A stretch of 64,000 nucleotides of DNA from Dorea sp. D27 (GCF_001185345.1 NZ_KQ236745.1:84655-148654); one strand, 5' to 3'; numbered from the stretch's first letter, positions 52,404 to 62,322 are shown. The notes: generated from the sequence alone by a model not told the origin. Translations and numbers: made by a program.

Positions 52404-53585
52404 ATGGGTAATGCAAAAGGCAGAATTAAATTAAGCATATATGCAATTGCACTTCTTATGATGGGGGTTATCGGGATTACGAGCGCGCTGGCTACGATTG
52501 GTGCCAACTTTCCCGACGCGTCACAAACGATGATTCAGAATCTTATATCTGTGCCATGTTTTGCTATCATACCTACAACGCTGATTGTAGGAAAAGTGAT
52601 GGAATATGTGCCGAAAAAAATAATTGCGGTTACTGGAGCGGTTTGCTTCCTTGCAGGAGGACTGGTTCCCGCGTTCTTAACGACATCTTTCGGACTTATC
52701 CTCGTCATGAGGGCGGTCCTCGGCGTTGGGGTAGGCATATCTCAGGTTGTGAGCACCGCTTTGGTTGCGGATAATTTTTCGGGAGAGGAACAACAGAAGG
52801 TACAGGGAACGCTACAGGCATCACAGATGGGAGGAGTGGCCGTCATGGTGTTCGCAGGAGGATGGCTGGCGGATATCCAGTGGAATTATGTATTCTATGT
52901 ACATATTATGGCTATACTGACGCTTGCGGCAGCGCTGTTCGTCCTTCCGATGCAGAAGGTGGCAGCCAAAAATGAAGTGTCAGGGGAGAAGCAGTCCGTA
53001 CATCTGACAAAAGCAACATGGCTGTGGGTCGTATTCATGTTCGCAGTCTTCGTGTCGATACAGGTATACTCTATCTTCCTGTCATTCCTCGTTCAGGAAA
53101 GAGGGCTCGGGACAGCGGCAGACGCAGGCCTTGGACTTGCATTCTTTGCAGTGGGCGGAGTTGTGATGGGGCTTTTGTACAGCAGGCTTGTCAGGGCGTC
53201 CAGGCACTGTTCCGTGGCGGTCGGCTGTCTGATGCTGGCGGTGTCTTACTTCGTCATGGCTTACGCGGGCAATATGATATTGTGTCATATCGGAAGCCTG
53301 CTCTTAGGTATGGCAGTATCTGTCATCGTACCTGGTGTCATGATTTATACAGGACATACGGTGGATCCGTTTTCTGTCGGGATGGCGATATCGCTCGTGA
53401 CATGTGCCCAGAATTTCGGACAGTGTGTATGCGCTTACATCGTCAATCCGTTAACAGCGCTGATCAGCAATGGCTCAAATGTCAACTTTGCCGCGTTCAT
53501 GCTGGCAGGCCTTCTTGCCGCTGTGCTGACGGTTATCATGCTCGTCTGGGGAATGCGGAAAAATAAGGCGGCGGCTGAATCATAA
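52404..53585 (+). CDS. Major facilitator superfamily transporter
   Basis: A 393-residue 12-helix transporter. The MFS loop motif after helix 2 is degenerate (GKVMEYVPKKIIAVTG); helix 4 has LVMRAVLGVGVGISQVVSTALV and helix 5 the GGWLADIQWNYVF region. It resembles drug or metabolite MFS members without a recognisable substrate class. The start at 52404 has AAGGAGAAAGG; a longer frame to 52374 adds a basic run lacking family resemblance. It is first in the unit with a flavin reductase and two alcohol dehydrogenases, so it may import their substrate or export the product. Confidence 0.9.
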   Translation: MGNAKGRIKLSIYAIALLMMGVIGITSALATIGANFPDASQTMIQNLISVPCFAIIPTTLIVGKVMEYVPKKIIAVTGAVCFLAGGLVPAFLTTSFGLILVMRAVLGVGVGISQVVSTALVADNFSGEEQQKVQGTLQASQMGGVAVMVFAGGWLADIQWNYVFYVHIMAILTLAAALFVLPMQKVAAKNEVSGEKQSVHLTKATWLWVVFMFAVFVSIQVYSIFLSFLVQERGLGTAADAGLGLAFFAVGGVVMGLLYSRLVRASRHCSVAVGCLMLAVSYFVMAYAGNMILCHIGSLLLGMAVSVIVPGVMIYTGHTVDPFSVGMAISLVTCAQNFGQCVCAYIVNPLTALISNGSNVNFAAFMLAGLLAAVLTVIMLVWGMRKNKAAAES

Positions 53586-53607
53586 ATCGAAAAAGGGAGA
53601 GGATTAT

Positions 53608-55584
53608 ATGTATAACAAATTATTTTCAAGCCAGAAAATCGGTTCCATGGTAGTGCCAAACAGAGTTGTCATGACTGCCATGGGCAATCACATCGCGAAT
53701 GAAGACGGGACGGTGTCCGATACGGATGTGGCCTTTTACGGGGCAAGGGCAAAAGGCGGTGTCGGTCTTGTCATTACAGAATGTGCCTGTGTTGATTTTA
53801 AGACCGGAAAAGGGAACCTGAAGCAGATAGCAGTAGATGACGACAAGTATATTCCAGGCTTAAAAAAGCTTGCAGATGAAATACATAAATATGGCGCGGT
53901 GCTGGCGGTTCAGATCTATCATCCGGGCCGGCAGGGGATTGCAGAACTTAACGGAGTGGACAGCATGAAATCCTCAAGCAGGACAGAATGCCAGTGCGTG
54001 CATCAGCCGTCCCATGAGATGACGGAAGAAGAAGTGAAGGAGATGATCGGACTGTTTGCAGCCGGCGCGAAACGTTTGAAAGAGGCTGGAGTGGATGCGG
54101 TGGAGCTTCACGGCGCGCATGGCTATCTCATCGGGCAGTTCTTAAGCCCATATACGAACAAGCGTACCGACAGGTACGGTGGTTCCTTTGAAAACCGCAT
54201 GCGCTTTCTGGATGAGATTATAGACGCGGTTCGTAAAGAATGCGGTGACGATTATCCGGTCATCGTCCGATTCTCGGCAAATGAGTATATGGAATACGCC
54301 GGTCGTCCGGATGAAGGTCTCTGCCTTGAGGACGGAGTGGCTATTGCTAAGCATCTGGAGGAAAAAGGAGTTGACGCGCTGGATGTCAGCGCAGGCATAT
54401 ATGAGACGATGAACGTGGCCTGGGAGCCGGTAGGATTCGACCAGGGCTGGAAGATGGACAATGCGGCAGCAGTGAAAAGAGCCGTATGCATTCCGGTTAT
54501 CGCCGCCTCGGTTATACGGGAGCCGCAATATGCAGAGGAAATGCTGTCAGAGGGGAACTGTGACTTTATAGGTTCTGCCCGGACCTTTTTTGCAGATCCG
54601 GACTGGGTGAACAAATCGCGGGAAGGCAGGGAAAAGGAAATACGCAAGTGCATTTCCTGCCTGTACTGTATGGAGACGCTCATGGCAGCCGATATGAGTC
54701 AGGTGCCGATGGGATGTGCAATCAATTTCCAGGGATGCCGGGAAGACACATACAGCGATGAGATGCTTAAACGGGACGGTGGAGGGAGAACCGTGGCAGT
54801 AATCGGCGCCGGCCCGGCCGGTATGGAAGCGGCAAGAGTCCTCGCGATGAGAGGGTTCCGTCCGGTCGTCTACGAAAAGCAGAATGAAGTGGGCGGACAG
54901 ATTGTGCTCGCATCGAAACCTCCCAAGAAGGAGAAGACAGGCTGGCTCATCGACTACCAGAAATGCCAGATGGAAAAGCTTGAAGTCGAGCTGCATCTGA
55001 ATACTGCACCGACCGTAGATGATATAAAAGCGCTGCATCCGTATGCGGTATTCGTATCCCACGGGTCCAAGCCGGTCATGCCGAAGTCCATCAGGGGGAT
55101 TGACGGGGAGAACGTCTATACACCTGTAGAGATCTTAAACGGAACAGTCGGCCTTACGGATAAAAAAGTTGCTGTCGTCGGTTCGGGAATGACGGGAATA
55201 GAGACGGCAGAGCTGCTATGCGAACAGGGAAATGAGGTGACGGTATTCGAGATGGCGGATGAAATCGGGCCGGGTATCTTCTTCCAGAACCTCATTGATG
55301 TGATGGGCCGTATAGATTCCTATGGGACAAAACTATATCCGAGGCGCCGGCTTGTGGAAATCGACGGGACGGCGGCTGTCTTTGAAAACACGGAGTCAAA
55401 GATGCGGGAGAAGTATGACTTTGACGCTATTGTCGTATCGCTTGGCACGGCATCCAACACGGAACTGAAGGAAGAACTGGAAAAAGCCTTTGACAAAGTA
55501 GTCTATCTGGGAGATGCGAAGAAAGCGGGCAGAATAGAGAATGCTGTCAGGACCGGATATGTGGCGGCTGCACAATTAAATTAA
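53608..55584 (+). CDS. NADH:flavin oxidoreductase, Old Yellow Enzyme/2,4-dienoyl-CoA reductase family with 4Fe-4S site
   Basis: A 658-residue multidomain reductase. Residues 1-340 form the FMN TIM barrel (PNRVVMTAMGNH, QIYHPGRQG, VELHGAHGYLIGQFLSPYTNKRTDRYGGS). Then come cysteines CISCLYC with a fourth Cys about 15 residues on (PMGCAINF), then an FAD-binding part (VAVIGAGPAGMEAARVLA) and an NAD(P)-binding part (KVAVVGSGMTGIETAELL). Usual family spacing is C-x2-C-x3-C-x11-C; here it is nearer C-x2-C-x2-C-x15-C. Family members reduce C=C bonds next to carbonyls: dienoyl-CoA, enoates, steroid enones, trimethylamine dehydrogenation. The substrate here is unknown. AGGGAGAGG precedes the start. Confidence 0.91.
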   Translation: MYNKLFSSQKIGSMVVPNRVVMTAMGNHIANEDGTVSDTDVAFYGARAKGGVGLVITECACVDFKTGKGNLKQIAVDDDKYIPGLKKLADEIHKYGAVLAVQIYHPGRQGIAELNGVDSMKSSSRTECQCVHQPSHEMTEEEVKEMIGLFAAGAKRLKEAGVDAVELHGAHGYLIGQFLSPYTNKRTDRYGGSFENRMRFLDEIIDAVRKECGDDYPVIVRFSANEYMEYAGRPDEGLCLEDGVAIAKHLEEKGVDALDVSAGIYETMNVAWEPVGFDQGWKMDNAAAVKRAVCIPVIAASVIREPQYAEEMLSEGNCDFIGSARTFFADPDWVNKSREGREKEIRKCISCLYCMETLMAADMSQVPMGCAINFQGCREDTYSDEMLKRDGGGRTVAVIGAGPAGMEAARVLAMRGFRPVVYEKQNEVGGQIVLASKPPKKEKTGWLIDYQKCQMEKLEVELHLNTAPTVDDIKALHPYAVFVSHGSKPVMPKSIRGIDGENVYTPVEILNGTVGLTDKKVAVVGSGMTGIETAELLCEQGNEVTVFEMADEIGPGIFFQNLIDVMGRIDSYGTKLYPRRRLVEIDGTAAVFENTESKMREKYDFDAIVVSLGTASNTELKEELEKAFDKVVYLGDAKKAGRIENAVRTGYVAAAQLN

Positions 55585-55597
55585 GGAGGAAAATGAT

Positions 55598-56761
55598 ATG
55601 ATGAAATCAGGAATATACACACAGCTTGCCCCGGTATTATTTGGAAACGATACAGTTGTGCGGGCCGGTGAGACAGTGAAGGATCTTGGATGTAAAAAGG
55701 TTATGCTTGTGACAGATAAAGGTGTGCTGGAAGCAGGCGCTGCCGGAAAGGTCCGGCATGTATTGGAACAGTCGGGAATTGAGGTTGTCCTGTGGGCGGA
55801 GGCAGAAACGGACTGCCCAGAAGAAAGCGTGAAGAAAGCGGCTGCAATCGGGAGATGCGAGGGGATAGACGGAGTAGTCGGAGTCGGAGGCGGAAGCGTG
55901 CTGGATACGGCTAAGGCGGTGTCTGCCGTTGTACCCAATGACGATCAGGTGCTGGAGGACATCATACTGTATCTGACAGGGCAGAAGGACTATGCCAATA
56001 CACCTGTGCCGGTAATCGAGATACCGACTACGGCCGGGACAGGTTCGGAGAGCACATTTGTCGCGGTTGTAACATCTGAAAAGCTGGACTGCAAGATTGG
56101 CCTTCCCGTACCGCCCGCATATGGTATCGTTGATTCCAGCCTTATGAAGACGGTACCGCCGTACATCACGGCATTTACCGGTATGGATGCGCTGTCACAT
56201 GCGAACGAGGCGTTGACCGAACAAAAGAATACGCCCCATTCCGATTTGCTCGCCTATGAAGCGATACGGCTTGTGGGTGAGAACCTGCCGGCAGCGGTAA
56301 AGGACGGAAATGACATGGAGGCGAGGGACAATCTGGCATTTGCAAGCAGTATTGCCGGAATCGCCTTCAATGAATCGGGAGTCCACATCGGCCACTCTGC
56401 GGCCCATGCACTTGGACATCTGTACCATATTCCACATGGCGTCTGCTGTGCCAATATGACACCTGCGGTCATACGGTTTGCCGCAAAGAAGTATCCACAG
56501 AAAATGAAAAGATTAGGAAGGCTGATGGGAGCGGATATCACTTCTGATGATTCAGAGACGATAGGAAAAGAGGCTGCAGATGCCGTGCGCACGTTTGCAC
56601 GGGCCGTCGGGGTTCAATCATTCAAGGAACTCGGTCTGACGAAGGAACAGGTACTGGCCGCCAAATCTATGTTCTATGGTGACGCGCTCTGCATGGCATT
56701 TGGCGGTGAAGTGACAGAACAGGATGCGCTGGATATTCTGGCAGATGCATATGATGAATAA
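55598..56761 (+). CDS. Iron-containing (group III) alcohol dehydrogenase, copy 1
   Basis: A 387-residue oxidoreductase of the Fe-ADH superfamily. The NAD(P)-binding GVGGGSVLDTAKAVS, the PTTAGTGSESTFVAVVT loop and the metal ligands in FTGMDALSHANEAL (Asp, His) and GVHIGHSAAHALGHLYHIPHG (two His) are all present, so it should be active. It probably reduces an aldehyde or ketone, or oxidises the alcohol. AAGGAGG is upstream; either of two adjacent ATGs (55598, 55601) can serve. A close paralogue follows 15 bases later. Confidence 0.92.
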   Translation: MMKSGIYTQLAPVLFGNDTVVRAGETVKDLGCKKVMLVTDKGVLEAGAAGKVRHVLEQSGIEVVLWAEAETDCPEESVKKAAAIGRCEGIDGVVGVGGGSVLDTAKAVSAVVPNDDQVLEDIILYLTGQKDYANTPVPVIEIPTTAGTGSESTFVAVVTSEKLDCKIGLPVPPAYGIVDSSLMKTVPPYITAFTGMDALSHANEALTEQKNTPHSDLLAYEAIRLVGENLPAAVKDGNDMEARDNLAFASSIAGIAFNESGVHIGHSAAHALGHLYHIPHGVCCANMTPAVIRFAAKKYPQKMKRLGRLMGADITSDDSETIGKEAADAVRTFARAVGVQSFKELGLTKEQVLAAKSMFYGDALCMAFGGEVTEQDALDILADAYDE

Positions 56762-56776
56762 AGTGAGGTGGGAGCA

Positions 56777-57940
56777 GTGCTGAGACAAGGAGTATATCAA
56801 CAGATAGCACCGGTACTGTTCGGCAGCAAAACGGTAGGGCAGGCCGGACAAAAGGCAAAAGAGGCAGGGATGGGCAATATACTGCTCGTCTGTGATGAAG
56901 GTATCAGGCAGACGAAGCTGGATGCCAAGTTAGGACGTATATTAATGGACAGTGGAATCGGCGTTACGGCATGGTACGGAGCGCAGACAGACTGTCCCGA
57001 TGAGACGGTAGAGGAAGCCGTCAGGATAATCGATGGGAATGAGATTGACGGAATCATCGGGTTGGGCGGTGGGAGCGTATTGGATACGGCGAAAGTGATA
57101 GCGGCAGCAGCGGCCAATGGACTGGACATACTGGGAGAAGTCGTCGAATATCTGTCGGGAACTAAGCGGTATCAGCACCGTCCGCTGCCGCTCATCCTTA
57201 TACCGACGACCGCGGGCACCGGGTCTGAGAGCACATTTGTGGCGGTCGTGACCTCAAGCAGGCTGGACGCAAAAGTGGGGCTTCCCTGTTCCGCAGACTG
57301 TGCTATCGTAGATCCGGAGCTTACGATGTCGGTGCCTCCGTTCGTCACCGCATTCACAGGAATGGATGCCCTGTCCCATGCCAACGAAGCGCTGGCAGAG
57401 AAGAAGAATACGCCACATTCAGACCTGCTTGCCTTTGAGACGATACGCCTTGTAAAGACATACCTGCCGGCAGCGGTGACCGACGGCAGCGACAAGGAGG
57501 CAAGGGAAAACCTGGCATTTGCAAGCAGCCTCGCAGGAATCGCCTTCAATGAATCGGGAGTCCATATCGGTCATGCCTGTGCACATGCGCTGGGACATCT
57601 GTACCATGTGCCTCATGGCATCTGTTGTGCGGTGCTGACTCCTGCTGTGATAGAACTGCAGGCATACGCGTATCCAGAAAAGATGAAGAGGCTGGGAACG
57701 ATTATGGGAGCGGAAATCTTATCTGACAGCCCTGTGGAAATCGGGATAAAAGCGGCGGATGCGGTCCGTACATTTTCTAAGAGCATAGGGATTCCTTCGC
57801 TGAAGGAACAGGGATTGACGGAAGAGCAGATAATGAAGGCGCTTCCGGTTGTCCAGAATGACCCGCTCGCCTATGCGTATGACGGACAGATTACAGAAGA
57901 AGTTATCAGAACCGTGCTGCAAAGGGCATATCAAGGTTAG
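56777..57940 (+). CDS. Iron-containing (group III) alcohol dehydrogenase, copy 2
   Basis: A 387-residue paralogue of the preceding gene, aligned without gaps over long stretches (PTTAGTGSESTFVAVVTSS, FTGMDALSHANEALAEKKNTPHSDLLAFE, GVHIGHACAHALGHLYHVPHG). It keeps all cofactor and metal motifs. The GTG at 56777 gives an N-terminus (MLRQGVYQQIAPVLFG) colinear with copy 1, and AGGTGG lies five bases before it; a GTG at 56768 would add three residues. Two retained copies imply different substrate sides or steps in one pathway. The C-terminal 120 residues have diverged most. Confidence 0.92.
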   Translation: MLRQGVYQQIAPVLFGSKTVGQAGQKAKEAGMGNILLVCDEGIRQTKLDAKLGRILMDSGIGVTAWYGAQTDCPDETVEEAVRIIDGNEIDGIIGLGGGSVLDTAKVIAAAAANGLDILGEVVEYLSGTKRYQHRPLPLILIPTTAGTGSESTFVAVVTSSRLDAKVGLPCSADCAIVDPELTMSVPPFVTAFTGMDALSHANEALAEKKNTPHSDLLAFETIRLVKTYLPAAVTDGSDKEARENLAFASSLAGIAFNESGVHIGHACAHALGHLYHVPHGICCAVLTPAVIELQAYAYPEKMKRLGTIMGAEILSDSPVEIGIKAADAVRTFSKSIGIPSLKEQGLTEEQIMKALPVVQNDPLAYAYDGQITEEVIRTVLQRAYQG

Positions 57941-57970
57941 CATCGTCGTCTGAAGAATTGTAAAAAGTAG

Positions 57971-57999
57971 TTGACATTGCTGTGTACTTCTCATATAAT
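57971..57999 (+). promoter_or_regulatory. Consensus promoter of the cation ATPase gene
   Basis: TTGACA (57971-57976), 17-base spacer, TATAAT (57994-57999): a perfect match on both boxes, 30 bases after the alcohol dehydrogenase stop. Confidence 0.88.
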
Positions 58000-58027
58000 A
58001 AAGCACAAATAATTTTATGATGATTTT

Positions 58028-58131
58028 GCAGGGAAAGGATATAGCCGATATTATGGACGACGCTGACAGTAGCGACGGCGAACAATGTAATAATTATGAT
58101 AGTTTGATTCAAGAATGGACGGAGATAACAG
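58028..58131 (+). ncRNA. Structured leader of the cation ATPase, possible yybP-ykoY-like (Mn2+) riboswitch
   Basis: The transcript from 58005 has about 250 bases of leader. It includes GCCG/CGGC (58057, 58073) around an inner CGCT/AGCG hairpin and ends in a terminator whose 5' arm carries ATCTGCGCTTCTT, which resembles the conserved CUGCGC loop of yybP-ykoY RNAs. The other hallmark, GGGGAGUAG, is only weakly matched by AAGGATATAG (58036-58045). yybP-ykoY RNAs often precede P-type ATPases, which supports the idea, but the aptamer call is tentative. Confidence 0.35.
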
Positions 58132-58188
58132 GCATGATCTGCGCTTCTTAACCGGGAGCGGCAGATTGTGCCTTTTTGCGTTTTTTTC
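58132..58188 (+). terminator. Leader terminator (attenuator) before the cation ATPase
   Basis: GGCATGATCTGC (58132-58143) pairs with GCAGATTGTGCC (58162-58173) over 12 pairs including two G-U, followed by TTTTTGCG and TTTTTTT. It lies inside the leader, 64 bases before the start codon, so it would stop transcription ahead of the gene unless an alternative fold forms. Confidence 0.82.
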
Positions 58189-58252
58189 TGCTGATTCTGC
58201 CGGTATAGGCAATCAGATAAATAATAAAAAAGAAGGGAGTGGTATATCCAAT

Positions 58253-60916
58253 ATGGATAATCACAGACAGATGCCTTGGCATTCAGAACAGACGGAAGAG
58301 GTTTACAGAAAGCTTGATACCTCCGCGAATGGTCTGAGCGATGCCGAGGCGGCCGAAAGGTTAAGAAAGAACGGGCGCAATGTACTGCGCCAGAAACCGC
58401 CGAAGACGATTGCGCAGATGCTCAAAGGGCAGATTATGGACCCTATGGTACTCATACTCATAGGGGCGGCGTCTTTTTCAGCCGTACTCAGAGAGTGGAC
58501 GGAGGCGGTTGTAATTTTTGCGATTGTAGTAATCAACGCAGTCATTGGCATCGTACAGGAGAAGAAGGCACAGTCTTCCCTTGAAGCACTCCGCAATATG
58601 AGTGCTCTCACCGCGCGTGCCCTGCGGCAGGGAGAGGAAAGCATCGTTCCTGCGGCGGAGCTCGTTGCAGGCGACGTAGTATTTTTAGGAGACGGTGACA
58701 TGGTGCCGGCGGACATAAGGCTGATAGACGCTGCAAATCTGAAAGTGCAGGAGGCTTCGCTGACCGGTGAGTCTCTGCCCTCGGAGAAAGAAGCACATAT
58801 TATTCTCCCGGAGGCGACTGTCCTCGGAGACCGCCGCAATATGGCTTATCATTCCTCTATAGTCACATACGGCCGGGCTGCCGGCGTGGTGGTTGCCACA
58901 GGCATGGATACGGAAGTCGGGAGTATCGCAGGCATGCTCGACAATGAGGATGAGCTGGATACTCCGCTGAAGCAGAAGCTGAATGCAGCGGGAAAGACGC
59001 TTACGGTGGCGGGGCTTATCGTCTGCGTGCTTATTTTTATTATCGGGGCGCTATATGAACGGCCGCTGGTGCCACAGTTTCTCGTGGCAATCTCTCTTGC
59101 TATATCCATCATTCCGGAAGGGCTGCCGGCTACAGCTACTATCGTGATGGCGTTGGGTGTACAGCGTATGGCAAAGAAGAATGCCCTTATACGGAAGCTG
59201 CCGGCCGTCGAGACGCTTGGAAGTGCAACGGTCATCTGCAGTGATAAGACAGGTACGCTTACGCTCAATAAGATGACCGTGACCCATATCGCGGTGAACG
59301 GGGACTTTGAATCCAGGAGACCCACACCAATCAGGGAAGCTGCAGGACTGCATCCGGAAGTGTACCGGGAGATGGTGTACGCAGCGGCGCTCTGCAATGA
59401 TGCAAGCATCGACCCGGACAGAAGCGGAGAGATCATCGGTGATCCTACAGAAGGTGCGCTCATATATATGGCACAGGAGTTCGGCATAGACCATGAATCG
59501 TTAGAGGATGCATATCCGCGCCTGTTTGAACAGCCGTTTGACTCTGAGCGGAAGCGGATGACGACGGTCCACAGGATAGACGGGTCCTATATCGCCTACA
59601 CGAAAGGAGCGGTGGATGAGCTGCTGCCGCTGTGCAGCCATATGCTGACGTCCCGTGGGGTACGGCCCATGACGAAGGCCGACAGGGACAACATAGCAGA
59701 GCTCTGCCACGGAATGTCAGAAGAAGCCCTGCGGGTGCTCGGAGTCTGTCTGAGGACACTATCTTCCATACCATCGGATGACGACGTAAACGTTGAGGAG
59801 GATATGACCTTTGTGGGCGCGCTTGGCATGATAGACCCGCCGCGCAAGGAAGTAGCGGAATCGGTACGCGTCTGCAGGGAAGCAGGCATACGTACGGTCA
59901 TGATCACCGGAGACCATAAAGTGACTGCCCTTGCCATAGCAAAGGAGCTTGGCATATATGAAAGCGGCGATACAGTCATATCCGGCGAAGAGCTGGATGC
60001 TATGGACGACGCGGCGCTGAAGGAATCTGTGCGGACTGCTTCTGTATATGCCCGTGTGTCGCCGGCGGATAAGCTGCGTATCATAAAAGCGTTAAAGAGT
60101 ACCGGGGAAGTAGTTGCCATGACAGGTGACGGAGTGAACGATTCCCCTGCTCTGAAAGCAGCAGATATCGGCGTGGCGATGGGAGAGGCAGGCACGGATG
60201 TGGCCAAGGAGGCTTCCGACATGATTCTGCTCGATGACAGCTTTACTACGATTGCATATGCCATCAAGGAAGGAAGAAGGGTTTACCGGAATATACAGAA
60301 GGTGATCCAGTTCCTGCTTGCCGGCAATATTGCGGAGATTCTGACCTTATTGGCGGCAACTGTCTTTAACTTTGACGCTCCGCTGCTTGCGGTGCATATC
60401 CTCTGGGTGAATCTGGCTACGGCGACGCTGCCGGCGCTCGCACTTGGGGTAGATCCTGCAAGCAGGAATATCATGAAGCATCAGCCGGTAAAATCGGGGA
60501 CTCTGTTTGAGAAGGAACTTGTCCGCCGGGTTGTGGCACAGGGCTTGTTCGTAGCGGCCATGACAACCGCTGCATATTGGATTGGAGAGACGACGGGCAC
60601 CCATGCCGCGGGGCAGACGATGGCTTTTTGTACGCTGGCGTTTTCCCAGATGCTACGTGCCTTTAACGAGCGGTCCAACACGGAACCTGTCTGGGTGCGG
60701 GCGGAAGGGCTGAATCCATGGCTGTTTATCACTTTTGCGGCTTCTGCCGCGCTTATGGCCTGTATACTTTTCATTCCGGCTCTGCAGAACGCATTCCGGC
60801 TCACTGTGCTCACGGGCGCGCAGTGGGGAGTTACAGCTGGACTGTCCCTGTTCACTGTCGTTCAGGTGGAAGTGGTGAAATGGATAAAGCGCTGTCATAC
60901 TCGGGGACGGCAGTAG
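58253..60916 (+). CDS. P-type cation-transporting ATPase, Ca2+/SERCA-like (P2)
   Basis: An 887-residue membrane pump. Motifs in order are N-terminal cation-ATPase domain ([29 protein letters not shown]), actuator TGES, membrane helix 4 [17 protein letters not shown], phosphorylation site [12 protein letters not shown], nucleotide-binding KRMTTVH and KGAVDELL, and hinge [21 protein letters not shown] in helix 4 is the P2A/P2B ion-site signature; no heavy-metal CXXC domain is present. It likely exports Ca2+ or Mn2+. The open frame extends back to 58115 but crosses the leader terminator; the ATG at 58253 with AAGGGAG upstream is preferred. It is convergent with a MATE gene ten bases on. Confidence 0.93.
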   Translation: MDNHRQMPWHSEQTEEVYRKLDTSANGLSDAEAAERLRKNGRNVLRQKPPKTIAQMLKGQIMDPMVLILIGAASFSAVLREWTEAVVIFAIVVINAVIGIVQEKKAQSSLEALRNMSALTARALRQGEESIVPAAELVAGDVVFLGDGDMVPADIRLIDAANLKVQEASLTGESLPSEKEAHIILPEATVLGDRRNMAYHSSIVTYGRAAGVVVATGMDTEVGSIAGMLDNEDELDTPLKQKLNAAGKTLTVAGLIVCVLIFIIGALYERPLVPQFLVAISLAISIIPEGLPATATIVMALGVQRMAKKNALIRKLPAVETLGSATVICSDKTGTLTLNKMTVTHIAVNGDFESRRPTPIREAAGLHPEVYREMVYAAALCNDASIDPDRSGEIIGDPTEGALIYMAQEFGIDHESLEDAYPRLFEQPFDSERKRMTTVHRIDGSYIAYTKGAVDELLPLCSHMLTSRGVRPMTKADRDNIAELCHGMSEEALRVLGVCLRTLSSIPSDDDVNVEEDMTFVGALGMIDPPRKEVAESVRVCREAGIRTVMITGDHKVTALAIAKELGIYESGDTVISGEELDAMDDAALKESVRTASVYARVSPADKLRIIKALKSTGEVVAMTGDGVNDSPALKAADIGVAMGEAGTDVAKEASDMILLDDSFTTIAYAIKEGRRVYRNIQKVIQFLLAGNIAEILTLLAATVFNFDAPLLAVHILWVNLATATLPALALGVDPASRNIMKHQPVKSGTLFEKELVRRVVAQGLFVAAMTTAAYWIGETTGTHAAGQTMAFCTLAFSQMLRAFNERSNTEPVWVRAEGLNPWLFITFAASAALMACILFIPALQNAFRLTVLTGAQWGVTAGLSLFTVVQVEVVKWIKRCHTRGRQ

Positions 60917-60925
60917 GCGGCTTTC

Positions 60926-62278
60926 TTATGCCTGCAGAGACTTCAGTTCTTTGTGTAGACGTATGGCCATGTATAAGGCCGCTGCGGCGGATATGATATC
61001 GGCAGCCGGCTGTGCGTAAAGGATACCGTGCAGCCCCCAGATTGCCGGCAGGATAAGAATGGCAGGGACAAAACAGAGTCCCTGTCTGCATGCCCCAAGG
61101 AGACAGCCTTCTTTTGCTCTGCCCATTGCAAGGAAAAGGGAGGAATACACGGTATAAAAGCCAAAGAACAGGAAGGTCAGTCCATTTGCCCTGAGTGCTG
61201 TCGTGCCGATACGTACCATCTCCGGGTCGTATTTAGTGAACTGCGCTATGATATGAGATGAGAATAGGGCGGCTGCCAGGCCGAAGACTGCGCAGAACAC
61301 CGTTGACCAGATGATGGAGGTTCTGACTGCTTCCCGCAGGCGGCCGTATCTTTTCGCTCCCCAGCTATAGCCTGCAATCGGCTGCAGGCCTTTTATAAAG
61401 CCAAATACCATCAGGCTTCCTACGGACATGATTTTGGTTACAGGCCCCATAGCGGCAAGCGCCGAATCACCATAGGCCTTGGCCGCCCCGTTGACCATAG
61501 TGATGGAGAGGCTTGTGAGAAGCTGAAATACAAGTGTGGGAATGCCTATTTTCAATATCTCGGACAGGATGTCCCTGGTAAAGCAGCATTCATTGATACG
61601 AAAGCTGAATACGCTTTTTTTTCTGCCTATATACCCCAGATATATGAGTGTAGAAATAAACTGTGAGACAGCAGTGGCAGCCGCGGCTCCGGCTACGCCA
61701 AGATTCAGGCTGTAGATGAAGACCGGGTCCAGAATGACATTTATAAGAGCGCCGGCCATCAATACACCCATGGTCGTCCTGGCGGCCCCTTCACTCGATA
61801 CAATATTGTTCATCGTCACGTTGAATACATTGAAGATGGACGAAGCCACGTAAATGCCCGTATAAGTAATGGCATAGGGCATAACGCTTTCCGTGGCGCC
61901 TAGCTGTCTTAAGATTGGTTTTAGAAAAATAAGGGAGCAGAGGATGACCACAGCCCCTACACAGACACTGCTGTATATGGCGGTGCTGGCAACTTTGCCG
62001 GCAGTCACCTTGTCGCCGTGACCGAGCAGCCTGGAAAGATAGGAAGCTGCACCGTTGCCGAACAGCAGGCCGAGCCCTACGACAACCTGACCGAGCGGAT
62101 ATGCAACCGTAATCGCGCCTAACTGGCTCGTCCCAAGGCCTCCGACAAAATATGCATCGGCCAGATTGTACAATGCATTGATCATCATACCTATCATAGT
62201 TGGAAGGCCGAGCGCTAAAAGAGCCTTTGATACCGGTGCACTGCCAAGCAGTTCCATTTTCTTGTTTTGACGATTCAT
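60926..62278 (-). CDS. MATE family multidrug efflux transporter
   Basis: A 450-residue exporter with 12 predicted membrane helices in two homologous halves. The N-terminal half begins GSAPVSKALLALGLPTMIGMMINALYNLADAYFVGGLGTSQLGAITVAYPL, typical of clostridial MATE proteins; the second half contains FGFIKGLQPIAGYSWGAKRYGR. It would expel drugs or organic cations against Na+ or H+. The start at 62278 has AAGGAGGA seven bases before it; nine further in-frame codons upstream lack a site. It is divergent from a PadR-type gene and shares its palindromic operator region. Confidence 0.93.
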   Translation of the reverse strand: MNRQNKKMELLGSAPVSKALLALGLPTMIGMMINALYNLADAYFVGGLGTSQLGAITVAYPLGQVVVGLGLLFGNGAASYLSRLLGHGDKVTAGKVASTAIYSSVCVGAVVILCSLIFLKPILRQLGATESVMPYAITYTGIYVASSIFNVFNVTMNNIVSSEGAARTTMGVLMAGALINVILDPVFIYSLNLGVAGAAAATAVSQFISTLIYLGYIGRKKSVFSFRINECCFTRDILSEILKIGIPTLVFQLLTSLSITMVNGAAKAYGDSALAAMGPVTKIMSVGSLMVFGFIKGLQPIAGYSWGAKRYGRLREAVRTSIIWSTVFCAVFGLAAALFSSHIIAQFTKYDPEMVRIGTTALRANGLTFLFFGFYTVYSSLFLAMGRAKEGCLLGACRQGLCFVPAILILPAIWGLHGILYAQPAADIISAAAALYMAIRLHKELKSLQA

Positions 62279-62322
62279 AACTGATCCTCCTTCGTTTCTT
62301 GACATTAGTCATAATATATAAT

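Noticed and set aside
53608-55584. Reductase as BaiCD/BaiH of bile acid dehydroxylation
   Set aside because: Only family-level similarity; no other bai-type genes (CoA ligase, dehydratase, CoA transferase) are nearby.
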